Source of the DNA: Phaseolus vulgaris | Lineage: Eukaryota; Streptophyta; Magnoliopsida; Fabales; Fabaceae | Direction: 5' to 3' | Length of the DNA: 64,000 nucleotides | Assembly (NCBI RefSeq): GCF_000499845.2 | Contig: NC_023756.2 | Coordinates: 5,809,452-5,873,451 of the forward strand | Part shown: positions 23,539 to 34,727 of the stretch, piece after piece | Position numbering within the stretch: the stretch's first letter is position 1 | How the letters are laid out: the number at the start of each line of letters is the position of its first letter | Notes under the pieces: model-generated | Told to the model about the DNA's origin: nothing | The model's database searches: none | The model's input: the letters and a program-made list of their open reading frames with translations, nothing else | Program-made: the position numbers and the translations under genes

Positions 23539-26500
23539 GTAAGTTTGATATTCTCTTATCCTTTCTTTTTCCCTTTATATACATGTGCATATTATGCACT
23601 TATGTTAACTTTGATATCACCCATGTTAGCAGGTGTTTGGATGAGATTAATTATAGATATAATCATTTTAAAAATGATTATTATAAACATAAGATTTTAA
23701 AACAATTTATTACTAATGAAAAGTTACTACATAAATCTTGGAAAAATATAAGCATTTTATGTTTCTCCTTCTTTTACAATGTTTTTATAACTTATTTTAA
23801 ATAGTATATAACTTACTTGATCAACATACAATATTAATAATAAATAAAGAAGTTTAATAGTTAAACTTCTAGCATTTTTTAGTACTTTTGGATAAAGTCT
23901 CGTTTACTTGTAAACGATGGTAAGAATATTAAATTGTACAAGTAATGAAGTTGTAAGTAAGATCATATTCGTAGAATTGTGCAATAACTTAATAATTAAA
24001 GTATAATTTTTAGACCGATAAAACTAAAAAAAATGTAAAAGACTAAAGTTTCTAACATACAATCACTACTTGTTTTCATTCAGTCAAGATTATATTATTA
24101 TTAGCCTACAAAATTATTCAAGACTTATACCTTAAGTGAGAGAACCTAAATCCCTTGATTTTACTATCAATCACTTTAATTAGGGTAACAAAAGCTTATT
24201 TTAAGAAAAATTCCAATAATGATTAATCCTCTTTACCCTATCCATATACATAAACATGATTGGTTTTCTTCTCTAGTTTTTAACTAAAAAAAGTTTCTCA
24301 ATTCCAATTGAAATAATAAAATCATATCAATTAGAACAACACAAATATTAATCATAAAAGAAGAATAATAATTACTAACAATTAATAAAAACAAATATAA
24401 CAACTACATTACATTAAATACTAACGAAAGAAAAAACTTAGCGGCTCATGGCCATGGAGAAAGAATCTTTAGAAGATTTTTTTCCTAATCTCTAGTGTAT
24501 ACGTGTTAAGTGTATGAATGGTTTCAAAAAATTTCTTTTATAGGAATTGGTCATTTCTCATAATGGGTTTTAGATAATAAAGGTATTTGAGTTTCAAACA
24601 AATGTACTTCTTAAGTTCACACAAAATCTTATTATTTTGTTCTTTGAGTTTGGCTTAAGCTGCCCAAAAATTAGTAGCTTAAGCACTCAAAATATGCTTA
24701 ATTTTTTTTTTGGTCCCCACTTATGCTACTTATAAATATGTAGCTTAAGTTGATATGAGTCATACGTTCACAAGAAGATATAAGCATATGAAACATGAAT
24801 CTAACAAGATTTAAATCTTATGTTTGTCTTAAATCATGGATCAATGCATAGGAAACTTGAATCTATGATTCCATACACAATATCACAAGAAGAATATGAA
24901 CACATAATTATATCCTATTTTTCAATGTATGTTCAAGAAAGACGAAAATAGTGAAATAAAACTAAACAAAGGAAAATATGACTCAAATTCAAAAATAGTA
25001 GGCAAATTAGAAACAACTTAAATCGATGAAGAAAATCAATTCATATCATGTTCTCAACATAAATCATAAGCTCAAATCACAACATTATTCATTAATCAAT
25101 ATTAACTGAGAATTAATGAACACATACACAAAATCGAAGTAGCAATGAAATTACCAATACAATTAACAACAAAAAATCAACTTAGTAATGAAATTCAGTC
25201 TACTATGAAATTTGAAACACGCTTTATCACAAAAATATTGTTAATGACAAAATTCCAAATAAGCATACAAATTTCAATTTAACTAAGTTGTTTAATAAAT
25301 TTCCATGGATTAAACATTACTCTATATACAAAGTTCCATACACTAGATTACAAGAAGAATAAGAACAAGCATACAACTAAAATTGTAACACAACAATAAA
25401 AAAAAACAAATTGAACCGAACAAAATAAGAAAATAATCTCAAACTATGGATATAATGTGAAAAGAAAATGATTGAACAAGAATAAGAACTCAAAGTAAAG
25501 GGGAGAATATGAGAATAATCACGATGGAAGAATGACACACCACTTGAGATGAAATCTTCATATTCCTTATCCAAAATAAGAAAAAGGGATTGAATAGTCA
25601 TTTGGATCCTAAAAGCTAAGATAAGAATCTAGAAAATTGACCATTCTCACGAAAGTTTCTAAAACCTCTCAAATTCTTGTATATTCAAAAGTGAAATACA
25701 AAGAAAGGAGATTATTATATATAGGAGTAGTCATCCAAAAAAAAAAAGATTATTCAAATTACAATGAAATGAATTCTAAATCAAATGCAAGTCTAATTTT
25801 GAAAACTTATAAGAGTTGGTCAAAAGTTGAAAAGGAAAAATATGAGGGTTTTCCATGCTTCTATCACACTATTTATGTTTGTCACATTAGTTATGCTTCT
25901 TCATTTCACTATGCAAGGCATCACACTACAAGAAAATCATCAAATAGAAACCAATTTTTAGAGACCAAAATAATTAGTTGCAATAGTAACTAAATTAGAG
26001 ACCATTTTAGAAACTAAAAAAAAATTGGTTTCTAGATTAGTTTATATTTTTGTTAAATGGTTTCTAAATTGGTATCTAATTAGCAACCAAGTTTTTTGCT
26101 ACCAAAATTAGAAACTAAATAATTGGTAGTTAAAACCTTAGTTGCTAATTAGATACCAATTTAGAAACTATTTAACAATATTAGAAACTAATTTAGAAAC
26201 CAATTTTTTTTTTAGTTTCTAAAATTGTCTCTAATTTAGTTACTATTGCAACTAATTATTTTGGTTTCTAAAAATTGGTTTCTATTTGATGATTTTCTTG
26301 TAGTGTCATTGAGCTTGAATTGGAATTAGAATCCAATTTGTCTTCTTACTGGCATGTAATATTTTCTTCTCTTTGTACTCCTTGACCAAAAATGTTACAA
26401 GAATTTGAAATTATGTATTCTTTTCCTTTTCGTTCTTCCTTGTTTATACCCTCATCTTAATTGGTTGGAGAACATTTCATGTTTTCCTCTAGAAGTTCCC

Positions 26501-29500
26501 TTAAAGTATATATAAATACTTCTTGTGTGTTTTTTTAAGGGGACAACTTCTCTTGTCTTATTTGTTTGCAGATTCATGAATCCAATGATCAATTAATTGA
26601 AGACGTCCAATTGCCTAGTTCAAAATCAAGTGTTGATCAAATTATGCCCATTGCTACTCTTTTCAGATCTAACTGGATGCAACTGTTTCCAAAGTTGGAA
26701 AAACTCTTCTTACATGCATGTTCTTCACTAGATATGGTGTTTGATATGCAAAGATCACAATTTCATGGTGAATCACTGGTGTTCTTATTTGCTCAGTTGA
26801 AAGAAATAGAGATATCTTGGCTCACTAAGTTAAGACACATTTGGGGTAATGCTCCAAGCTATATTCAAGGCTTTCAGAATATGAAATCAATCAAAGTTAA
26901 GAAATGTGATTCCTTAGGGTTTCTTTTAACTCCCAACATTGCAAGGGCACTTACTCAACTTCAAAAAATGGTGATACATAGCTGCCAATCCATGGAGAAA
27001 ATTGTTGCAAAAGAAGTAAACCTAAATGGTGATGATGAAGAGAAAAATGTTGAAACCCTAGTGTTTGGTCAATTAGAATCTTTAACACTTGTTGATCTCC
27101 CAAATCTTATGAGTATTTGTCCAGATTCCTGTGAAATCATGTGGCCATCTTTGAGATTTTTATGCATTGATGGATGCCCTCAGCTTATTATGACATCTTC
27201 CATGGCAAGGCAAGAGAATTTCAATGCCTCATCAAGTTGTTCAACATGTGATGCTGCAAATGGAACTTCTAAAGAGGATTCACCAAGGTTTTCTCATTGT
27301 TTCCTTGGATGCACCCCACATGTATTTTCCAACTTCAAGTTTAAGGTAATATGAAAGTAATTTATGTTTTAATTCCTTACACACACAATTTTGGAATTTT
27401 TACTTTAACAATTTTTGTGTGTTATATTTTCTTGCTATCCCTTTCGGGTTAAAATTCTTTCGAAGTCCAGAAAACTAAACAAGAAACTGATTTTGTGCTT
27501 GAACTCAAACCTCAATATGTTATGCCATATTTAGTTCCACTCTTAATTTAGTTGACTTTCTTTTAATCAATAAATAAAAAATAAATAAATAAAAATATTT
27601 AAGGAATATTTTAATCTTTATAAAAAAAATATTGAATGTAGTCCATAAAATATATATATATATATATGTGTATGTTTCACATGTATTTACATCATCCAAA
27701 ATTTCATAATTTCAAAATACAAACAAATTCAATAAAACTAATATAGACAGTCATGGTGATTTTGCTGCAAAGAAGTCATCATATCGTGACATATGAACCA
27801 TAAGGTTAAAATTCATCATAAGAAAAAACATTATGGAAAGGTGAGGGTGAAAGGTGCATGATGATTACAAAACTTGCAAAAGGTAACATAGGTTTATCTA
27901 GATTATTAAGGTTAGTATTAATGTATTTTATAAGTAGGTTTTGATGTATAATTTTGTTTTGTTCGGAAGGAGGGACTATCATTTTGAAAGCTTAGACAAA
28001 CTTGATATAGCTTTTGTTTTGTTTTTATCTTAAACATTTTGTAGTTTGCAAAAATTTTATGGAATAAAATATCAGGTGACGTGGTTATGGCATGATATAA
28101 AGGTTGAAATACCCGAAAGTATTTCCTTTAATTATAATTTTATTTTTTGTTGAAAATAAAATATAGAGAAACATAAATATTGACCATAACTATAAACAAA
28201 AATGTATTTGTTTAGTTAAAATAAATAAACATCTCTAATGATGAGTCTTCGGCTTTGATATTGATTAGCTATTTGTGTATTGAATTTTTCTTACCATACT
28301 CTTTTATTCCACCCTTTTTCTATTAGTAAAATGATGGTTAACTTATTTATTGCAGGCTTCATCAACAGAGAAAGATGTCCCTTCTGTCAGCAATATATAT
28401 TCCAAAGCAGAAACAGTATCCCCCATTCCAGTTTTGGAACAAATGCAAGTAAAAGGATGGGATTCACTACAAGTCTTGTTCCTTCTCAAACAAAACCAAC
28501 TTTCTGATGACACTAATGCCAATTGTCTAGTGAAGTTGACACTTGCACAAACACCTAAAAATCCAGCAGAAATCACTGCATTCAACAACCTCACTGTGTT
28601 AACTATAGATACTTGTCACAAGTTGAGATATCTGTTCTCATATTCCATAGCAAAGCTCCTTGTGAAATTGCAAGAAATAAAAATGTCAAACTGTAAGGTG
28701 GTAAAGCAACTCGTCCAAAGAGAAGGAGAAGATAGCTTAACTCTATCTCTTCCTCAATCAAGTTCTCTCAAAGTACAGGAAAAATCCTCATCTAGTGACT
28801 GTGCCACCTCTTCCCAAGAGGCATGTGCCTTAGAGTGGTCATCTTTGAAGAGAATTAGCATATCTCACTGTGGGGTGCTGGAAGTTGTTATTGGTGAAAT
28901 AGGGGAGAAAATAGACACCATAGTTGCTTCATTTGCTCAGCTGCAATCTCTTACATTGAGCCATCTACCAAATGCTGTAAGCTTTTGTCTCACACCTTGT
29001 GCATCAGAATCACCATTTGAGAACATCCATGAGGTATGTAATACATTGCTAACTAGTGCCAAATATTGCTACTAAAATTATTTTTGGAGTGACAACAATG
29101 CATAGCTCAAAAGGGTAAGTCCACTTGAGTCTATGTAGCAAAACTTTATGGTATTCTTCTTAACCTCACTCTTTAGTCCCTTTTGTTTGTCTCTTAAGTT
29201 TTTTAGAGTCAATAAGTTCTTTATTTTTAAAATTAAGAAAGTTTGGACTAGTTGTCAATGTTGTTCTATTTAAGTCTTTTAATTTTATGAAATTTATAAT
29301 ATATTTGGGAAATAAAACAATTTTTTTTTAAAATATAATATTTTACAATATTTAGAAGGAAATTATAAAATACAAAATTAATATCAAAGTATCAGTTGTT
29401 TGTAATGGTAAATTTCTTATTTGAACTTTAAAAAATATTAAAAAGTAATTTAATAAATACTAAAAATAATTTCATAATTAGAATAAATATATTTTTTCTA

Positions 29501-32500
29501 CGAAATTTAAAAATAAATAATAATAATAACTAAAAATATTAGAAAAATACATTAAAATATAAAAAATTAATAAAATTAAATTAAATAAGTTTTATAAACT
29601 TAAAAAAAGTAGTTAAAGTAGCTTATTTAAGTTATAAACTCATAAGATAAACTATTTTGACAAATATTTTTGTAAAAGTCAAATTAGTTTATAAACTACA
29701 CCAATACATTCATTACAAGAAAATCATAAATAGAAATCAATTTTAGAAACAAAAAATAATTAGTTGCTATAGTAACTAAATTAGAGACCATTTTAAAAAC
29801 TAAAAAAAAATAGTTTCTAAATTAGTTTATATTATTGTTAAATAGTTTCTAAATTGGTATCTAATTAATTTTAACTACCAATTATTTAGATTCAATTTGG
29901 TAGCAAAAACTTTGGTTGCTAATTAAATACCAATTTAGAAATTATTTAACAATAATATAAACTAATTTAGAAACCAAACTTTTTTTAGACTCTAAAATGG
30001 TCTCTAATTTAGTTAGTATAGCAACTAATTATTATTTGTCCCTAAAAATTGGTTTATATTTCATGATTTTCTTGTAGTGATTCTTGTACATTTATAAATA
30101 TGGTTTATTTTGTTAGATTTACATTTAATTAAATATTTTATATTCTATTATTGTAATATAAAATAATATTTCTGTTTAACTATACAAGGATATGCAATAA
30201 AGTTTTATGAGTTCAATACTGTCTTTTTTTATATTTTAAACATGAAAATAAATGTAAGTAGCATTCATTTCAAACTTTATCCATTCATGGTTAATTGTTA
30301 TCTCTATTTTTAGTAGGAAAAAAATTTGTAATGGCACAAATTTTTAAAATAAGAGAACTTAATCAACTTAAAAGCTTTAAGAGACTAAAATTGTAAATAA
30401 TTTAAACAAAAAGTACTAAATTTACAATTACTTTGAATTCTTTTTACTAAACCTCAAAATGGTATATGCAATATTTCCAGTCCAACACGTATAGTGTTTT
30501 TGAAAAGTTGTAATAAGTTTACAATTTTCTAAACATAAACATTTATATCATTCATGTTTCATAAACATGTGTCCACATTTTCAACTATAATCTAAAACAC
30601 ACCAAGAAGCAGTGAGCTTGAAGCCAAATTATGAGATTTGGTCCAATTACATTTTCACTTTTTATCCATTTGCAGGCAACAAGTAATGAAGAAATCAGAA
30701 TTATGAGAGTTGAACCACTTATAAATGGCTTCATTTTTCCTAATCTAACATATCTAGCAATTTCTAGCTGCAACAAAGTTAGCTGTTTGTTCTCTCCTTC
30801 AACATCAACTAGCTTTGTGCGGTTGGTAGAGCTAGATATATCTGGCTGTAGGGAGATAGAGGAAATAGTGTCTACAGAAGAAACACAAGGGAATGTGACT
30901 AAGATTGTGTTCCACAGCTTGCAACGTCTAAAACTTGAAAACCTACCAAAACTCAAGGCCTTCTGCCAGGGTTCCTATGGCTTTGATTTTCCATCATTGC
31001 ATGAAGTATTGGTGAAAAATTGCCACATGATGGAGACATTCTCTCATGAGCCTTCATACAGTCCAAAGTTGGAAGGAGTCATCATGGAAATTGGAAGCAT
31101 AACCAAGAACATGTGGATGGGAGATCTGAATGCTACTGTACCACTTTGCAAAGGACTTGTCAGTAACATTCTCATCCCCTATCCATTTTTATGTGTTTGT
31201 TGTGAGTACATATAATACCATTCTTTACTAAATTAAAAAGACTATAAAGCAAATCTAGGAAGATGCATTCCTATATATATGCAGTCACTTGAGATTTGAA
31301 GTAGAAGAGATAAGTTTGATACTGCAAAATGATTTCATTGAAGTGATTAGAACCTTAAGTTGAACCATGATTAGGGTGTCAATGGATGATTTGAATAATT
31401 TGTGTTGACTCATTTAATCTATAAACATTTTTTATTGATCCATCCATTTAAAATATATTATCTTTAAAAAACTATTTTCAGTAATCACAACAAAATATTA
31501 CTCTTGGTGGATCATATTCTTATAGGAATGGAAAAGCATCAAAGAAAAACAAATGAACTTTGTAATGGCAATAGGAAGAAAAACCAGTTCATCAGTTTCC
31601 AATGACTAAATACTCTGATGTATTGGAAGAAAAAATAGATACATCATTAACCATTTATTGATCACTGAATTCAACCCATTCCAGCCATTTACTTTTGTAT
31701 ATCAAAATGATTAGATTGGATTGAAGTAGGCATGATTGGTTGGATTGGATTATGGATACATTTGCAACCCTTGCTCATGCTGCACTAAAAAGGGAGGTTT
31801 AGTATACATGAACAACAATGAGAAATTGATAAACTACACACATCTTTTACTCAACACACGACACAAATTTGTCTAATCACATCCCCTTTTACATCGAGTT
31901 ATTTTATTTCTACAAATAATTACTATTAACACTTTTAATATTTCAGTTTTTTTCACTCTATCACTTGTAACATTATTCATCTTATCACACGTTTCTCTAT
32001 CTTCCAATATCCATCCAAGTTGTACAAAAAACCGTTGAAAATAATTGTAAGAACAGATTTTTTTTCACCATTAGGCCGTTTATTAATACATTTTTCACAT
32101 AAAATATTTAGACTCGGAGGATCTAATCTCTAGTAAAAAAAACCTCACACTAAATTGGTTAATTTGTCTTTTGAAATCATGGCTCTTTGGTTCATTTACC
32201 CATGAATATGATTTTCAGTTGGCTTTTCAAACATCAGAGACACTTGAATGGATCAAGCAGGATAAATGCATACAAAGATACTTCACCGAAGAAAAACACT
32301 TGACAGTTGAAGGTTTTCAAAGGCTGCTAAAACTAGTTCCCTCTAATGTGGTACACATATTTCAAAATCTAAAGGAACTCACCATAAAAAATTGTGGTTC
32401 ACTGGTTGAGGTCTTTGAATCACATGGTGTGGATGCAAAGGAAATGCATGCCATGATACAGTACAAGCTAGAAGCATTGAATTTGTATTTTCTACCAAAA

Positions 32501-33871
32501 CTGATCCACCTATGGAAAAACTATGGTGGAGTTGTGGCATTCCAGAAGCTTAGAATACTGAAAGTACACCACTGTGGCAACTTGTGTAGTTTGTTCTCTC
32601 CATCAATAGCCAGAAGTCTAGTGCAACTTAGGCACCTACGAGTTCATAGTTGCCACATGATGGAGGAAATAATTACTAAAGAAGATGAGGAATCAGAAGG
32701 ATCAAATAATGCTGAGATTGTATTTCCACTTTTGAACAAGCTGGAGTTTCGTTATGTTCCCAACCTCAAATGTTTCTGCTCAGGAACTTTCAATATTGAT
32801 CTTCCATCTTGTGAAGAAATGATAATTGAAAAATGTCCCAATATGACTACCTTTTGCTATGGATCAGTAACCACAGCAAAGCTTCCCCATATATATAAAG
32901 GTTCATATGAGTATATTGACATAATGGGAGACCTTAATATGACCATCCATCATGCTAATGAGAGTTTGAAGGTACATACATTCTCCATATGTAATCACAT
33001 CAAATGATGTGATTCCTAATAAAAAGGGAAAAGGCCATTATAAGAATTTTGCTTTTCTTTCAGAATACTAACCCCTCCCCAGAATAAGATTTACCAAATG
33101 TAGCTTTAGTTGAGTTTCTATTAACAAGCATACATATTGCAGGTTGCACTAGAAACATCCGAGACAATCACATGCATTGAGCATGGTCAAAAGCTGCTGT
33201 CTTACATAAGAAGTGATACAGAGTTGGTCGTTGAAGGTAGTGAAAAACTGTTGCATTGTATTCCATCCAACATGCTGCATAGGTTCCAGCATCTAAAACA
33301 ACTCAAGGTACATGATTGTGGTTCACTAGTTGAGATATTTGAATCGGGGGGAGTGGATGAAAATGAAGATGAAGGGTGGACCAGAACACCGTACAATTTT
33401 GATCTACAGGAACTGCATCTGTATGATCTTCCTAAACTGATGCACATATGGAAATATCATGGTGAAATCCTGAGCTTTATGAACCTTAAAAAGCTAAAGA
33501 TTCAGCACTGTCCTAATTTGAAAAATGTGCTTTCTCCTTCCATGGCCAGAAGCCTTTCACAACTCCAAGAGCTTTCAGTATATGAATGTGAGTTGATAGA
33601 AGAGATCATCACTAGAGATGAGAAACCATCTGAAGAACCAAGCAAGGTGAAGATTATATTCCCGGCATTGCAATGGTTAACCCTTTACCGGCTTCCAAGC
33701 CTTAGATGTTTCTGTTCAAGCACTTACCACTTTGAGCTGCCATCCTGCCATGACATAACCATTACAGAATGTCCTAAGATGGAGGCTTGCCATGGAAACA
33801 GAGGCACCTTAGAACTTCCTTTTGTCTCCATTAAGACAAATAATTTCAGGGCAGAAGAGAGATCTAAATAA
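20746..33871 (+). CDS. CC-NBS-LRR disease resistance gene, exon 1 frameshifted
   Basis: An intracellular immune receptor of the plant CNL class. Coding exons are 20746-23538, 26572-27345, 28356-29033, 30676-31158, 32219-32971 and 33143-33871. Every junction falls between codons (phase 0), and together they would encode roughly 2,070 residues, long but usual for the legume At4g27190-like group. Exon 1 holds the coiled-coil start and the NB-ARC domain, and the later exons hold LRRs. Exon 1 needs two frame changes, near 20795 (frame 1 to 2) and near 21440 (back to frame 1, with a TAG at 21473-21475). So it is either a pseudogene or carries sequence errors. The 3' end faces the YIF1 gene, whose stop lies 857 bp away. 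Introns 1 and 3 carry CACTA MITEs. Confidence 0.88.
25924..26305. mobile_element. CACTA-type MITE, copy f, in NLR intron 1
   Basis: 382 bp, ends CACTACAAGAAAATCATCAA and GATGATTTTCTTGTAGTG, flanked by TCA on both sides (25921-25923, 26306-26308). It lies 266 bp before the acceptor of NLR exon 2. Confidence 0.94.
26572..27345 (+). CDS. NLR exon 2: LRR module
   Basis: 258 codons between TTTGTTTGCAG and AAG/GTAATA. It carries the repeating module seen in all later exons: an FQNMKSIKVKKCDSLGFL-type strand, then NIARALTQLQKMVI and C..MEKIVAKE. The LRR surface would sense effector or guardee proteins. Confidence 0.85.
28356..29033 (+). CDS. NLR exon 3: LRR module
   Basis: 226 codons between TTATTGCAG and GAG/GTATGT. 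The module is FNNLTVLTIDTCHKLRYL, SIAKLLVKLQEIKM, then C.VVKQLVQREG. A serine-rich insert (about 28750-28810) separates it from a second strand (SLKRISISHCGVLEVV). Confidence 0.82.
29711..30079. mobile_element. CACTA-type MITE, copy g, in NLR intron 3
   Basis: 369 bp, starting CATTACAAGAAAATCATAAA and ending ATGATTTTCTTGTAGTG, with ATT on both sides (29708-29710, 30080-30082). Confidence 0.92.
30676..31158 (+). CDS. NLR exon 4: LRR module
   Basis: 161 codons from TTTGCAG. It has FPNLTYLAISSCNKVSCL, then FVRLVELDISGC.EIEEIVSTEE. The donor is chosen as CTT/GTCAGT at 31159 because it keeps phase 0 like all other junctions; a later donor would extend the exon and is possible. Confidence 0.78.
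32219..32971 (+). CDS. NLR exon 5: LRR module
   Basis: 251 codons from ATTTTCAG to AAG/GTACAT. It opens with an ETLEW..QDKCIQRY leader, then FQNLKELTIKNCGSLVEVF, FQKLRILKVHHCGNLCSLF and SIARSLVQLRHLRVHSCHMM. It is a clear paralogue of exon 6 along its whole length. Confidence 0.85.
33143..33871 (+). CDS. NLR exon 6: terminal LRR module
   Basis: 242 codons plus a TAA stop, after the acceptor ATATTGCAG. FQHLKQLKVHDCGSLVEIF and MNLKKLKIQHCPNLKNVL match exon 5 position by position, as do the SMARSLSQLQELSV and EEIITRDE blocks. The short tail (ELPFVSIKTNNFRAEERSK) ends the protein. Confidence 0.86.
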   Translation, partial: VALETSETITCIEHGQKLLSYIRSDTELVVEGSEKLLHCIPSNMLHRFQHLKQLKVHDCGSLVEIFESGGVDENEDEGWTRTPYNFDLQELHLYDLPKLMHIWKYHGEILSFMNLKKLKIQHCPNLKNVLSPSMARSLSQLQELSVYECELIEEIITRDEKPSEEPSKVKIIFPALQWLTLYRLPSLRCFCSSTYHFELPSCHDITITECPKMEACHGNRGTLELPFVSIKTNNFRAEERSK

Positions 33872-34727
33872 GAATGGAAATTCACTCTGAAAGTTGCCTA
33901 AACCATATAACTTCTAATTCGCTATCTAAATCACGTGTTGTACATTTGGAAGGGAGACTTCTGCCTATTACTTTTATCACTATAAACTTGTTCCAGATTT
34001 TGCATCTCATGCCTACTTGAGATATTTTTTGCTGTTGTTGACGTTCGATATGATCCACCTAGCAGAACTATCGGTCCAAATATGTCAATATTGGTAAGTA
34101 GAATCTAGTAAACTGTACTTGGTATACACATAACTGGAACTTGTCAAAAGGCGCAGTTTTTCATTGGTTTCCAGTTGCACCTACATGGGCACAAAAATAA
34201 AAAAAATAAAAAATTGTTCCCCTACCCCATAGGTGCATGAGTGATGTATGTGTAAGTGGTATGAAGCTATACTTACTCTTTTACAAGGAGTGACTCACTT
34301 TCCCGTGAGTAAGTATCTTTGCAAGAACTCAATTCTTTGGAACCATTTCTAATGAGCTTTAGAAAAAATCATGTCCTACGTTTAACATAGCAGAACAAAA
34401 AGATAGGCAGGCCAAAAATCAAAATATCTTATAACGTGGGACATACCATTTCCGAAGTGAATACGGTACACAGATACAACTATAAAATTCCAACTTCACA
34501 TTGTTTTCAGTGGTATACATAATTTTAGAAAAGAATAGTCTCAATTCTCATGAATCAAGAAAAAAATAAGAACATGTAAGTAAGACCTGTAATTATGCAT
34601 TTCTGAAAACTTACCAACAGGTAAAAACAATGGGGAAATAAAATGGTCATATATTACAATGCTCCAACATCAACAACCAAAAACTTTCACTAAGAATTGC
34701 TTCTAGTACAGTGTAAAAACTATCACC
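33872..34727. other. Region between the convergent NLR and YIF1 genes
   Basis: Should contain both 3' UTRs. No open frame of interest and no transposon recognised. Confidence 0.6.

Noticed and set aside
25637..25993. 118-residue frame in NLR intron 1
   Set aside because: Runs into a MITE and shows no domain or splice support.
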